64,000 nt of DNA from Amyelois transitella (GCF_032362555.1 NC_083519.1:1505501-1569500); one strand, 5' to 3'. Positions 11,644 through 23,102 are shown, counted from the stretch's first letter. The notes: generated from the sequence alone by a model not told the origin. Translations and numbers: made by a program.

Positions 11644-13182
11644 CCTTATTTAATTTTCTTCAGGGCATTTTACACATATGTAGTCTGAATCCTTAACGGG
11701 CAGGACAGAGCACGGTCGTAAAACACGAAGGCAAATATTTGTAGCATTCGTGAATGATAAGGCTATCTCCGAGATTAATCCATTCCACAAAATAATCCAA
11801 TTATTGCTTAAAGGTCTGCCCTAATTTAATTATTAATAATGATCTTATTTTGAGGCAACTTTGATAGTTTTTCTTTGCCATTATCATTATGCTTTATAGT
11901 ACTAAATTAGCCTAACAACTCGTAATTTCCAGACCTTTTGCCTGATACACTAAACGACGATTTAGCCATGATTTAGACGTACAATTTTATCAAAATAACA
12001 TAAAACAAAACGAACATACGAAACCAAACGCCCTAAATATACGTAACCTACAAAACAATACATGGAATGGTCCACGATACCACCTTGTCGCATTAAGCGC
12101 TCCGTGTATCGCCGTTGAGATCGTTGGCCGAAAGCAGCGATCGGTGGTTAGACAAGGTTGCAAGTGGAGCAGCTGCGTTTTTTTTGCTCCGGTTTTACGA
12201 TTCTCGTCTGGAAATGCAAGGGACTGTGTGTCTGTATGTTATAGTTATACGTCGTATTGTTGTTCTCTAGCTGTGTGGAAAGTTTTGGAGCGAAACGAGT
12301 ATTCTTTGAATCAATTATAAGGTTCGCACAAAACAATCTCACAAGGGTAGGTTCGTGAGCTTAAATATAATCATAAAAGTGAAATTTTAAATTCAGAATG
12401 TTACCTATATAAATGACTTAAGTTTCTGTTCCTTTTAAATTTGTCTCCAGTTTAAAGTAACTAGTGTCGGTGGTCAGACTTTCAAATTTTTTTTTATAAG
12501 GCTCTTACCGTAATTTTGATCATAAGTGTACACGATGAAAAACTATTTCATTCGATAAAATATTCGTTTTGCTTTATAGCCCTCTTCATAGCTGAATATT
12601 TAGCTAAATGGGCGATTAGCTTGGCACGGCAGGTTGCTAATTAGACACTTTGCTTTATTTGACGTATTGCTACATAGACTTTCTGATCGAGCTTACATAA
12701 TGACACAATCTTTAAGATTGTCTGTTAATTTTTTCTCCTTATTTTATATTTACTGAACTGAAAAAGGTATATTTACATGCCTTACACAACAATAAGACAC
12801 AATTGCATCATCACGTCTTGATAATTCTATATGGACCACAAAATATGCCTGATGCCCGAGTGCCGTATTTTTCATCAGACTGAAAGAAGAATAAAATCAG
12901 ACTTTAAGTCATGATTTCTTCGGTCTACAGTCAAATTAGAGACAAGCCCTCACATTTATTATTGTTTCTATTCAAATTACATCATAATCGGTCTAATAGA
13001 GCCAATTTAAAGTAAATTTATAGATTCTGCTCCTGGGGATGAACACCCTAATTTTCCCATGAATTATGCATTTTAGGGTTGTTGGTATTATCAATTAATG
13101 GTAATCATGATACGAGAGGGTTAACTTAATTTCCTTTCGATATTATTTCAACGAAAGTGAATTTCCTATGACAATTCAATTC

Positions 13183-13256
13183 CATCATTTAGTCATACAG
13201 CTGAACATGACTTTTTAGTCTTTTCTAGAATGTTGGCTGACTACTCCATAAGTAAC
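13183..13256 (+). mobile_element. Family A retroposon fragment
   Basis: Holds the central block: TTCCATCATTTAGTCATACA, then GCTGAACATG and CTAGAATGTTGGCT. Both ends are lost. Confidence 0.5.
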
Positions 13257-14993
13257 CATGGCAAGCAGTAGACTACGTTGGAAGAACAAAAAAAACAAGA
13301 GCTTTTTCCAAAGAGAAAAGGAAAGAAAGAATTTAATTATATTAGGAATTACTGTTAATCACCGAATACTAAGAACGCTAAATAAAGTAGTTACTATACA
13401 GAATTGATGTGCTCCCGCGCAAAACTGTGTGCGGTGATGGTCTTCATAATATTTACTGACGTATTTGCAAACGTCATTGTTTATCAATATGTGTAAGAAA
13501 GTTAAGTGACTGAAATAGGATGAAATAAGGGTGATATATGTATAGTATAGTATAGATATGTAACGAACACCTTTTAAACTTACTATCTCTATTGTTATCA
13601 ACATTCGTTGCAAATTTGAGCTCAATGTCATCGTAACAAATACTGATTTAGTTTAAACCTCAATTCTATCATAATTAATGCTTCAGAAATCTGTCTCAAA
13701 TCGATTGCCAGCGTGCACATTTCCAAATTGTGCCACAGATAAGAAATGGGGCAGCTTTGTCGGTATTTTTTGCTTGACGAGAAAAAATCCCGACATCCCC
13801 AAGGGATCCTTTTTTGCCCAAATGGTACCTTTTAATTAACAGACTTTTTATAGACTTGCCTAGCATTCGTAGGAACTGCGGTGTTTGTATGCGATATAAC
13901 AAATTAAATGAGGGTATGTGAAATTTTGATGGAATAGGACGGTAGACTTTGAATTAAAAAAAAAATTAAATCTGTGGCCCATATTTTTGTACCAAGAAAT
14001 TTAAAAGAAAAGAATTGTAACATTTATATTTCTCTGTTAATGAAATTTACATGTACAGAGGACCTTTTATGATTATTCAATATTTACTTCAAGAAAAAAA
14101 TATGTGTTTTTTTATGGTAATATAATTTCAAAATTTCATTATACCTACATAACTTACTTATTTCATCCGTTAAAAAATAAGGTAGGCAGGCATTTGTTTT
14201 CAATAAGTTTGTTTAGAAAAAAAAAAACGACAATAGGTTCCTAAATAGGTTTTGTTGTAGCAGTAAATTGTACCTAACTGTGACAATTATTTAGGCAATC
14301 ATGTGCTAGACCAAACACCCAGTGAGACGGATAAAGGTGCCTAGGTTTCAGGCGTGATTAGATCGACAATTTATCAATCTAGGATTTGCTCAGAATCTAT
14401 CGTTATTCTTACCAAAGGGGATGATTTAGTGAGAGATTGGGAGATGGGACAGTTAAAAAGATAATGCCATCTTTGAAGGCAAGTTTTAAACCTTTTTGAG
14501 AAGGGTTTAGAGTTAACCTGGACAGCTGATTTTCATAAATAGGTATTCTGTTTATTTTGATGGTATTGCTTTTTGTTTTAGGATTATTTTTTACCGTGAT
14601 ATACTTAAGGGGAAATAGACAAATCAACACAAAGTAGGTATTAAAACTTTGTAAAGACTTTTGGAATGCCAAAAATATTTTTTTACAATTTGATAAATAG
14701 TTTATAAAAAGCCTTTTTAAAATTACCTACACGATAAATATAATCAATCAGGATATTACGATTAAATCAACCAGAAATAATAAGAAAAATAAAATTTAAA
14801 AGGCTCGTTTACACCTTTTCAATGATGAGAAAACAAATTACAGGGAAATGGGTTTAACTAGACATAATTAAACGGTTAAACGAAATGCAACATCAAGGGC
14901 CTTTACGAAAGCTTTCTTGAATAATTAATGCAAGAATACTATGGAATAAACAGACATCCAAAATAAAGAGTAGGTAGGTACTTACTAAATAAA

Positions 14994-15042
14994 TAAATCT
15001 ACAATGCGGGGTAGGCAGAGCCAACAGTGTTACCATACGTAA
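14994..15042 (-). mobile_element. Family A retroposon 3'-end fragment
   Basis: Antisense remnant with GCGGGGTAGGCAGAGCCAAC, followed by AGTGTTA. It is truncated after about 50 bases. Confidence 0.45.
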
Positions 15043-15429
15043 ATAAGTTTACCGAAAATAATTAAAATGCGTAGGTAAGTCTTTACTTGCAATAAATATA
15101 AATCTAAAAATATATACTTTTAAGGCTTTTATAAAGCACAAAAATACCATTTACTTTAAGGTTACAAATTACGAGCGATATTCACTAAAATGCATTTGTT
15201 ATATTCGAAATCTCCCGATTTTCTTCAAGTCTAGTTTCAACACTAAACATGCCCCAAATAATTAATTACAGCGAGAAAATACAGTTCCGAAACCCAACAG
15301 AGGGTACACAAAATAAAACCACGCATGCCTACCGGCGTGCGAACTTCTTGATCGAACATAACCTAACTGTCACGTGCCTTACATAAGGGTGTGTAACCTC
15401 CACAGCTGTTCTGCAGCTCTAGTACCTAC

Positions 15430-15673
15430 CTTGTCTCCCGACGATTTCCGCTACATGCTCGGAAGACGGCACCGGGACACACTCAGTCATATTTTGAGAT
15501 TTCTTAGCCCTGTCATCCGGGGGAGGCGCGAAGCCCAGAGGACTGGCCAAAGGGTTTGCCGATGGCAGACTCTCGCCTAGACTTAATAAGCTCAGTTCCA
15601 GAGCTAGTTGGTAAGCTCTCTGGTCTTCCATCAGACCGCCTCCACCGAGGTCTCCGAACAAGCTCGACGGCAT
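15430..15673 (-). CDS. mex3: MEX3-type KH RNA-binding protein, first coding exon
   Basis: The minus-strand ATG at 15673 opens an 81-codon exon. An in-frame stop lies upstream, and a codon-preceding GTG is an unlikely start. The protein begins MPSSLFGDL, has a glycine run, then [19 protein letters not shown]. It ends with [20 protein letters not shown], the conserved start of the first KH domain of MEX3 proteins. The exon stops inside KH1 at a GTAGGT donor (after 15430), in phase 1. The remaining KH1, KH2 and RING-containing exons were not found in the 15 kb downstream, so the intron is probably long and the gene continues past the window start. MEX3 proteins bind mRNA 3' UTRs to control translation and decay. 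The N-terminal leader and KH start match vertebrate MEX3 closely by memory. Confidence 0.85.
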
Positions 15674-15779
15674 TTCCACTTGTGAAGCTATTTTGACGGG
15701 TAAAGAGAGGAGTCTTGGGTCCTCTCACTCTCAGTCACTGGATGTAAAGTGTTCGATGTTAAAGCCGCGATGTGAGCGT

Positions 15780-15960
15780 GCGGTGTTCACGTGCGTTTTG
15801 TTCGCGGCGCGGCGGAGAACTGTCGCCGGCCGGCGGGCGCAGGCGCTTTGAGTGCGGGGTGGGAGGTGTGCGGGGAGGGGGGAGGGGTGACTGCATCGAG
15901 GCGAAGTCGGGGCGCGATGCGACGCAGCTTCCGCCCGCCCTGCCGTAGCGTAAGCTTACC
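15780..15960 (-). promoter_or_regulatory. GC-rich, CpG-dense region upstream of MEX3 start
   Basis: About 180 bases of very high G+C and many CpG dinucleotides lie just upstream of the minus-strand MEX3 start, in otherwise AT-rich DNA. It probably represents the 5' UTR and promoter. No TATA box was identified. Confidence 0.5.
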
Positions 15961-16444
15961 TTAACAACCTTTTACTAATCACTTATGAACATGTGTTAAT
16001 TTATGTTAAATACCGGTTTTATTGCATTAAAATTGGCATTTTTCGAAAAAAGTAGCATTGCTAACTTCATTTTCTAAAATATACCTTTTTAAATTGACTT
16101 AAAAAAGTAGACATTCTACATTAAGAAGAATACTTCTTTACTCATATTTTTTGTAAAAATCAATAAAAAATATTTATTTACATTTGTTGCCACGTGGTGA
16201 TATAATCTTAGCTTCTTTGTCACGTCGAGTATATAACTTTCTGACAGTGCCATTAAAATTTGCCAAACATTAAAAACGCATGCCATTTTCATGCTATTTA
16301 TGTGAAAGTGTGATAGTTAATCCGTTTGAAGGAAATAGGATACTTTTCATGCTTAAGACGCCTGCCAAAGATATAGTACTTAAATAACTAATAGATAAAG
16401 TAAAGAATAAATAATAAAGAAAGATATAGTAGTTATATAACTAG

Positions 16445-16815
16445 ACCTTAGTCCGGGGCTTCGCTTTCGTAGGAGTTTTTATAAATAAAAAAATTTAATG
16501 ACCATTTTACCTCTCCGCTAAACTTCGTGAAAATTATCTTGTAGCTTACAAGTTTAAGCATTATAAATAAAAATACAGATATTTTCTCTTTGAAATAGTA
16601 ATTTGAAGTATCAGTGGAAGTATTGATAGATTGAGATTTTAAGATGATTCAGTCAGGTACCTGAGTACACTGCCTGAGTGTCTGACTGGCTGAGTCATCT
16701 TAAGTTGTCAAAGCACGTGATAGATATTGGTACCACGTGGAAAAAGAACTACGCGGTTTAGTCGTGAAAGTGTTACATATAGACAAACGTTTGCATTTAT
16801 AATATTAGCATGGAA
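16445..16815. repeat. Interspersed repeat of the GGCTTCGC...TTTATAATATTAG type
   Basis: It starts with CCGGGGCTTCGCTTTCGTAG and ends with GCATTTATAATATTAGCATG. These two signatures bracket a common lepidopteran interspersed repeat. The interior is decayed. Confidence 0.5.
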
Positions 16816-16824
16816 TTGGTCTTA

Positions 16825-16984
16825 TAAACTTGGGATTCTTCTTTTAGGCGATGGGCTAGCAACCTGTCTCTTTTGAATCTCAATTTCATCTTTAGGTCAT
16901 ACAAGTGAACGTGACCTATCAGTTTTTTCGGGACTGTTGGCTCTGTCTACCCCGTAAGGGATAAAGACGTGATTATATGTATCG
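16825..16984 (+). mobile_element. Family A retroposon, 5'-truncated
   Basis: Starts in the CTTGGGATTCTTCTTTTAGG block and ends in GGGATAAAGACGTGATTATA plus TGTA. The 5' head is absent. Confidence 0.75.
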
Positions 16985-17219
16985 ATTCAGTAACGATCAA
17001 GATTAGTCTTTTCTTAGGAATCCTTATCTGTGACCTTTTTTAACCTGTTTACATTCGGAACGCGGAAATTGGCGCTATGGTCGGAAGTGGGGTCAGTTAG
17101 TCGGTCACATAACACGACTGATAAGAAATATCACGAATTTGTGATAACTTGCCGAGTATTACAGGTACCTACGCATTTAGACGGGTTTTAGAGCTTTTTT
17201 GTTTTGCTTCAATATTGTA

Positions 17220-17263
17220 TGTTTAGACATCATAAATAGTTAAATATTTATGATGTCTAAACA
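17220..17263. repeat. Perfect 19-bp hairpin with six-base loop
   Basis: Arm 17220-17238 (TGTTTAGACATCATAAATA) is followed by GTTAAA and its exact reverse complement at 17245-17263. No coding frame or known repeat surrounds it. It could be a fold-back DNA remnant, a small structured RNA or a MITE core. Confidence 0.6.
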
Positions 17264-17715
17264 GACAAATAGACACTGCCTATTTTATTTTGTTCAAAAT
17301 AATATGAAGTGCAGTCTTTTTCTTAGTTCAAGTTACGCGATCCATAGCAGTTTTTGAAAATATTTTTATACAATACAAAGATTATATTCTTTCCTGTGAG
17401 CTTTCTATAAAATTTATTTAATAGGCTATTTGACAAAGTTCTAAAAACTATCTTAGGGTATTTATTTGTTTATAAGGAGCCCTACAAAAATACTTTTATG
17501 CTTATATTACAGCTATTTTATTAAAAAATCGAAAAAGAAAATGAAATATTCAAATATGCCGCCAAAACGCGACTTTTAGCAATATGGCGACCATGGCATG
17601 CAGTGACGTAAATTTCGTGTAAATATCATACAAAGCTTGTTGGTGTTTTGAAAAGTTTTGATTTTCTCTTGTTTTATTTAACTTGTGCCACGTCATATGT
17701 GTGAAAATTATTAAA

Positions 17716-17832
17716 ATGAGTTCCTATAAATGTTGTGCAGTGCCTTAATGCACTAATACAACAATAAAATCTCCTACGAAACTGTTTTTTTCTATGCCGA
17801 TGGATTTGAATATTCGCAAGAAGTGGTTTCAG
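17716..17832 (+). pseudogene. THAP zinc-finger N-terminus, with in-frame stop
   Basis: The frame from the ATG at 17716 reads MSSYKCCAVP, a TAA stop at codon 11, then CTNTTIKSPTKLFFS and MPMDLNIRKKWFQ. Cysteines, the proline before the second cysteine, the FF/P motif and the RKKW block fit the start of a C2CH THAP domain, a sequence-specific DNA-binding module common in transposases. The histidine half is missing: similarity ends at about 17832, where the reading frame soon meets another stop. The stop codon and truncation make it non-functional. Confidence 0.6.
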
Positions 17833-17871
17833 ATCATGATCTAAGATCACTGGTTACCAAGATATACTTAC

Positions 17872-17999
17872 ATTGATGTTTTCACATTCCTCAGTTCGGT
17901 AGCATAGAAATCTGGATTGTTTTTGTAGAAGACGCCAACCATTATTGCGTCCACTTTTGGTAGGTTTCGACTGTCAGCTTTCGCGGAATTGGTTTCCAT
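17872..17999 (-). pseudogene. 5' exon like lepidopteran YqaJ/SWIM transposon proteins
   Basis: The minus-strand ATG at 17999 opens METNSAKADSRNLPKVDAIM, followed by VGVFYKNNPDFYATELRNVK and TS. It ends at a strong GTAAGT donor (17871-17866). The LPKVDAIM and NPDF..ELR..K pattern is what I recall at the start of abundant insect transposon proteins with SWIM and YqaJ-like nuclease domains. That identification is from memory and should be searched. Downstream exons are absent. Confidence 0.45.
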
Positions 18000-18333
18000 T
18001 ATTAAATACCTTTGTTATCTGAGTAATCCTGAGCGATTAAACATTTATAAAATCTTGAAAAATAATAGCGAACACTAAGGAACGGTACGATCCACAGCCT
18101 GTTTATGGATAATTGACGTCATAATAGAAATAGCCAATCACGTTCGTTTTTAGTCACGTGACAGCTGCATAGAAAAACCTAATTTTCTGGGACGGATTTT
18201 GTTAAAATAATGCAATATTTTTATCTCGCGTTATTACAAATCGCTCCAAAAAAATAATATTAAGACTGATGACATAAAAGAAATGTATATTTTTAATACA
18301 GTCAAATAGCCTATTAAATAAAGGAGCAAAAAA

Positions 18334-18472
18334 TTGGGATTCTTCTTTAAGACGATGGGTAACTTAACTTATCACTATTTGAATCTCAGTTCCATAATTA
18401 AGCCATACAGCCACACGTGGTCATAGCGTTTTCAGAAGAATGTTGGCTATATACGTAACACGTGATTATTTG
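18334..18472 (+). mobile_element. Family A retroposon, 5'-truncated and decayed
   Basis: Begins at TTGGGATTCTTCTTTAAG and ends at the ACACGTGATTATTTG tail. It lies just outside the right end of the 910-bp element, tail to tail with the next copy. Confidence 0.6.
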
Positions 18473-18485
18473 TAAACAATACATT

Positions 18486-18660
18486 CATATAGTCACATCT
18501 ATATCCCTTGCGGGGTAGACAGAGCCAACAATGTAAAGGCTGAAGAAGAAACAGCTGAACGAGGCCATCGTTCAACTTTCTGGTTTGATGATAGAATTGA
18601 GATTCAAATAGTTACAGGTTGCTAGCCCATCGCCTAAAAAAGAATCCCAAGTTTATAAGC
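18486..18660 (-). mobile_element. Family A retroposon, 5'-truncated
   Basis: Antisense copy: CACATCTATATCCCTTGCGG tail region, GCCAACA, GATAGAATTGAGATTCAAAT and GAATCCCAAGTTTATAAGC. Head missing. Confidence 0.75.
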
Positions 18661-18755
18661 GTAGTCTACGGAGTCTACGAATTGTAGCCAATCTTAGACA
18701 AACCGCTACGACGCGTAGCCACGCTACGAAAGTGCTACGAGTCTGTCTAGGTCAG
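18660..18755. repeat. CTACG/CGTAG-rich patch
   Basis: About 95 bases carry many CTACG and CGTAG pentamers in both orientations. The patch looks like a degenerate short-motif repeat with possible secondary structure. No known element assigned. Confidence 0.4.
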
Positions 18756-19496
18756 GTAGCTTAGACTTAGCTGAATGTCTAGATAGTATCGTCTACAAGT
18801 CTTTGTGTATATCTTTGGTTATGGTTTAGTTATCGTAACAAAAAAGCTGTGACAACAGTATGTAAAAATTGTATGGTAACAACAAATTTTTTTTTCTTAT
18901 TTAACATAAATAAAAAGTTTAACAGCTATGACTGGTTTAGTTATCTTTATAGTTATATTGTGCGACTCGCACTTAGTTCACTTTCATAGAATTCTGACTG
19001 AAGTGATAATTGAGTCACAATAGCAACTGTGAGTAAACTCATAAGCAGGCCGAGGAAAATAATTAAGTTGACTTATCAAGGCCCTAAAAATACACGAAGC
19101 TACTCCCATCTGACATCCAAAATCTTTTCAGGTTAACCTAACCCGTGTTGGATCATTGTTTTAAAGATCTAAGTATACATATATACATACAGACATAGGG
19201 ACAGACGCGGAAAGCGACTTTGTTACTGTGCAGTGATAATGTAGTTACGTAGATTCGCAATGGGTTCTCAAGATAAATTAAAGCTTTAAATTAAGCTCCA
19301 AGCTTTCTTATCTGGTTATCTGATTCTGTTTGTCGAGAACGAGTTAACTAGAAGCTCCCAGAAATATATAGACAATGGGATTTTCAATAAATTCTTGGGT
19401 ATACTGGCAATTATGTCAAGAATACTATGAATTTTTGCTACTCTTACCTCGCAGATTGTTAAAGTCATTCAGAGGAATGGGTAATAAACTAGGTAG

Positions 19497-19632
19497 GTAT
19501 TCTTCTTTCAGGCGAAATGGTAGCAAACTCTCGCTATTTAAGATTCAATTCTTTTATTAAGCCACACAGTTGAACGTGGCTTTTCGGCCATAGCGAGATG
19601 GTTGGTTCCTGTCTACCCCGTAAGAGATGATT
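19497..19632 (+). mobile_element. Family A retroposon, 5'-truncated
   Basis: Starts at GTATTCTTCTTTCAGGCG and ends CCTGTCTACCCCGTAAGAGA. The microsatellite tail is lost. Confidence 0.65.
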
Positions 19633-20383
19633 CAATTAATTCTCGGGCATTGATCAAGATTATATCAAGACTATGAATTTTTTGAAGGAAATGCTAGAAC
19701 TAAAGTACTTAGTCGGTTGCAGCAAGAAGCTTCATCTTTTATATCCAAATGACCAAAAGAAAACTGTTTTACTTTCATCCTCATTAATAAATACTTACAT
19801 CATCTTAATAACCATTAGACAATTTTGTTTTCATCATTGCTTTATTGATAGTGGAACCTGGAACCTTGTACATTAGGATCAACTAAAAACATTCACACTA
19901 CACCACCGAGGGTTGTCAACTGATAATGGCAGACTATAAACATTTCTCAAAAACCTAACTAAGTTCATAAGAAATCAACCCCCGAACCACCTAATTCCTA
20001 ATTTTGATGATTTCACCCTAACCACTGCGCCACTAACGTCATCAGTGATTCAAAGTCTATCACATCGATACACCAAAAGCTGCTTTTCAAAAATATACTT
20101 AAATACAAAAGCAATAGAGTCTAAAATTAGAACTATGAAAACCAATAGGTCGGGGTCAACGACCGCAGCTAAGGGTGGCTACCGCTCTCTTATCAACTTA
20201 TCGCTAATATGGTTTTTGGGTCATAAGTGTTTGACCACACCCCGGACACTTCATATAATTGGAACAATTCTGGTATTTTTTTTTTTAACCTGTGATAATG
20301 TCCCATTGGTTGGCAAAGGCCTTTCTTCTATCAGATGATGTTGTTAGAACTATGAATCATTTGTAAGCAAAAAAGAAAAAACA

Positions 20384-20573
20384 ATACTCCATTTCTTTCC
20401 CATGTATGTCGTAAAAGGTGACTAAGGGATAGGCTTATATACTTGGGATTTTTCTTTTAGAGGCAATGGGCTAGCAACATGTCATTATTTGAATTCAAAT
20501 TCTATCATCAAGCCAATACTGTTGGCTCTGTCTACCCCGCACGGAAAATAAACGTGACTATATGTATGTATGC
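20384..20573 (+). mobile_element. Family A retroposon, nearly complete
   Basis: Runs from ACTCCATTTCTTTCCCATGT to GACTATATGTATGTATG. A central block after AAGCCA is deleted. The next copy follows directly in the same orientation. Confidence 0.75.
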
Positions 20574-20796
20574 AGGAATACTTCATCTCTTACCCGTGGA
20601 TGTCGCAAAAGGTAACGAGGTACTAAGGGAAAATAGCTAATAAACTTGGAAATTCTTCTCGTAGGATGGTCTAGCAACCTGTCACTATTTGAATTTCAAT
20701 TCCATCACTAAGCCATTAAACTAATTGCGGCATTTCAGTCTTCAAGACAGTTAGTTCTGCCTACCCCGCTACAGACGTGATTACATGTATGTATCT
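20574..20796 (+). mobile_element. Family A retroposon, tandem neighbour
   Basis: Starts TACTTCATCTCTTACCC-like and ends GACGTGATTACATGTATGTA. It is more diverged than its upstream neighbour and lacks the first ~45 bases. Confidence 0.7.
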
Positions 20797-21351
20797 TCGA
20801 TGAATTAGGTAAACATCTGAATAAATTATAGTTCTTTATTTTTAAATTCACAGTTTTAAAAGTAAAAGATACTCATTACTCCATAAATAGCCTGCTCTTT
20901 CTCATAATTTTGTTAAATCATCATCTTAAACTTTTTTGCTTCGAAGTTTTAATTGTAAAAGACCACCAAGTTTTCAAAGATGTAAGATTTGATTGCTAAG
21001 GTATAATCTGTTACAAGAAGGTTAATGAATCATCAGGAAATGAACCCAAACAGTCATTATAGCTAGGAGTAAAAAAGTGACAAAGGCGACAAAATAAAGA
21101 CTGAAAATCCTTACCGCCATAATAAAATAAAGATAAAATATATTGCGCTGGATAAAAAAAAATTGCTTTAGAATAGAAAACAGACAGAGCTGCTTATTCT
21201 ATGTCGATAGCAAAAATGTTGTCGATGGCCATATGAATGAAACTGTACAGTCAACAGAATAAAAAAGTATGTAATTACAACCGAAAATTCAACAAAATTA
21301 AAAAAGAATTGCAACTTTTGGTACCTAATTATATCTTACTAGAGGCCGCCC

Positions 21352-21432
21352 GCGACTTCGTCCGCGTGTTATCAATCCCGCGGGAACTCCGGGATAAAAA
21401 TCTTATATATTATTCTGGGTCCTCAGCTACCG
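21352..21432 (+). repeat. GCCCGCGACTTCGTCCGCGT repeat fragment
   Basis: GCCCGCGACTTCGTCCGCGT followed by a GGGAACTCCGGGATAAAAAT block is the start of a widespread lepidopteran interspersed repeat. It is truncated after about 80 bases. Confidence 0.6.
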
Positions 21433-22233
21433 ATGGCATGCATTACTAGAGGCCTACATCCAGCAGTGGATGAATATGGGCTGAAGAAAGAAGAAGAAGA
21501 AGATATTAGTAGGATGCCATTGGCAATATCCTCCTTTTGAACATTTTACGTGGATAAAGATTAAATAATATTTTTTTTAGTTTAGTGAAAAAAGAAAAAG
21601 AATATATACACTACAGTCCTATATACACCCTACAGTCACTATACGGGATGAACAAGAAACATTTTAGTATTCCTTCAAAAATGGTCAGAATAGGTCTTAC
21701 TTTGGTACAGCCTATGTGCATTTATATTCTAGCGTTTGAAATGTCAAAATAAGAAATGTACGAGGTACCTAAAAAAACAAGCAACCAACATTTCCGCAGT
21801 TTCCTCCAAAGAATAGCTAAGAGACGGAACCGCGCCATAGACACCGGAAACTTATTTGGAAGACTAAAGTTAAAACCGATTCACCATAGACAAGGAGCAA
21901 AATCAATGACAAGTACAATGTAAGGCGAAAAAAATGTCTCAACAATAGTTCGGCTCGCATCTGCCGTCCTGGGCAGGCAGATGTCTTGGCCCTAAAAAAA
22001 TCACTACCTGCCTTTGGCTCATTGTTTGAGTACTTATTCTTGAACTTGAGTGTAGGGAACGTATGAGTTAGGGACCCGAGGGACAGTCTCACGGTTTCTC
22101 TGTAATAATAAGTGACGTCGCGTCGGCTAGGTATTTAACAGCTGTTAGATGATTTTTGATATAAAAGTTTACATACAATTGATGGTGATAGGTAGATATT
22201 TTTTTTTTTAGTTTTAAGGAAAAATGTATATAA

Positions 22234-22494
22234 TGCCGTGTGGTTCCCGGCACCAATAGAAAAAAGAATAGGACCACTCCATCTCTTTCGCATGGATGTC
22301 GTAAAAGGCGACTTAGGGATAGGCTTATAAACTTGGGATTCTTCTTTTAGGCGATGGGCTAGCAACCTGTCACTATTTGAATCTCAATTCTATCTTAAAG
22401 CCAAATAGCTGAACGTGGCCTATCAGTATTTTCAAGACTGTTGGCTCTGTCTACCCTGCAAGGGATATAGACGTGATTATATGTATGTATGTAT
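22234..22494 (+). mobile_element. Family A retroposon, full length with target-site duplication
   Basis: This copy runs from TGCCGTGTGGTTCCCGGCAC to ATGTATGTAT. ATGTATATAAT occurs at 22224-22234 and again at 22489-22499. The second copy overlaps the tail, so the duplication is partly ambiguous. No open frame is conserved among copies, so the element is non-coding and must depend on foreign machinery. Confidence 0.85.
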
Positions 22495-23102
22495 ATAATA
22501 TGCAGAAATTATTAGTCCTCTTATGAAAATAAATCAAAAACTAAACGTATACCTTTGTATAATTTCAATTTAGTTATTTAATAACCTTCATTTACACACA
22601 CTAAAGCCTTAAAACTATGTATCAAACTAACTAAAAAAATTACATATATTGAGCTGGTCCTGTAGTAAATTATAACACAAGTAAGAAAAAATTATTAAAC
22701 TATTTATTGTGCAGATTTTTATGCCTTCCCCTGTATAAAATTATATTAGTATCAGTAGGAAAGGAGTGACTAATGAGATGGCAAGTGACAAAAGCAATTG
22801 CATCTAACATACTGTGCCGACCCCGCGTAAAGACCGAGAAAAGGTAACGACAAAGATTACATATTCATACATATTTTGTAATATTTTCCTTAATAAATGT
22901 CACCCTACACCCTCCGTTCTCGTTTCGTCATTTCAATGCACAGTCATGCAAAGGACACATCCTCAGATCTTATTCCCATACATTATTATATTTACTTTAC
23001 AGCTTTCGCGCGGATATGTCTGCTTTGATCCCTTTGATTTTTCGCGTGTGAGTACAACACTTACAAACAAAACAACAAAAGTTTATCATTTTATACATAC
23101 TA

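Larger units (their letters stand above)
1911..15429. other. Gene-poor stretch between Transib ORF and MEX3 exon
   Basis: No exon with recognisable homology was found on either strand. The stretch holds a pair of AGTGGAGGGG repeats near 2081-2139 and a MITE at 2446-2636. There are oligo-C runs near 2550, a GC-rich patch at 2995-3060 and a few decayed retroposon fragments. GC-rich patches occur at 8.75-9.5 kb and 9.95-10.1 kb. If the MEX3 exon at 15.4 kb belongs to a live gene, this stretch and probably the Transib copy lie in its first coding intron. The longest frames here (for example 9288-9695) have no recognisable domain. Confidence 0.5.
17413..18322. mobile_element. 910-bp element with 22-bp inverted ends and two gene fragments
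   Basis: TTTATTTAATAGGCTATTTG plus AC at 17413-17434 is repeated as a perfect reverse complement at 18301-18322. If insertion was at TTAA, the real ends start at TAGGCTATTTGAC on both sides. Between the ends lie a plus-strand THAP-like exon (17716-17832) and a minus-strand exon resembling the start of YqaJ/SWIM-type proteins (17999-17872). The two converge and are only about 40 bases apart. The simplest reading is a deletion derivative of a larger transposon that carries both genes inward from its ends. Confidence 0.65.
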
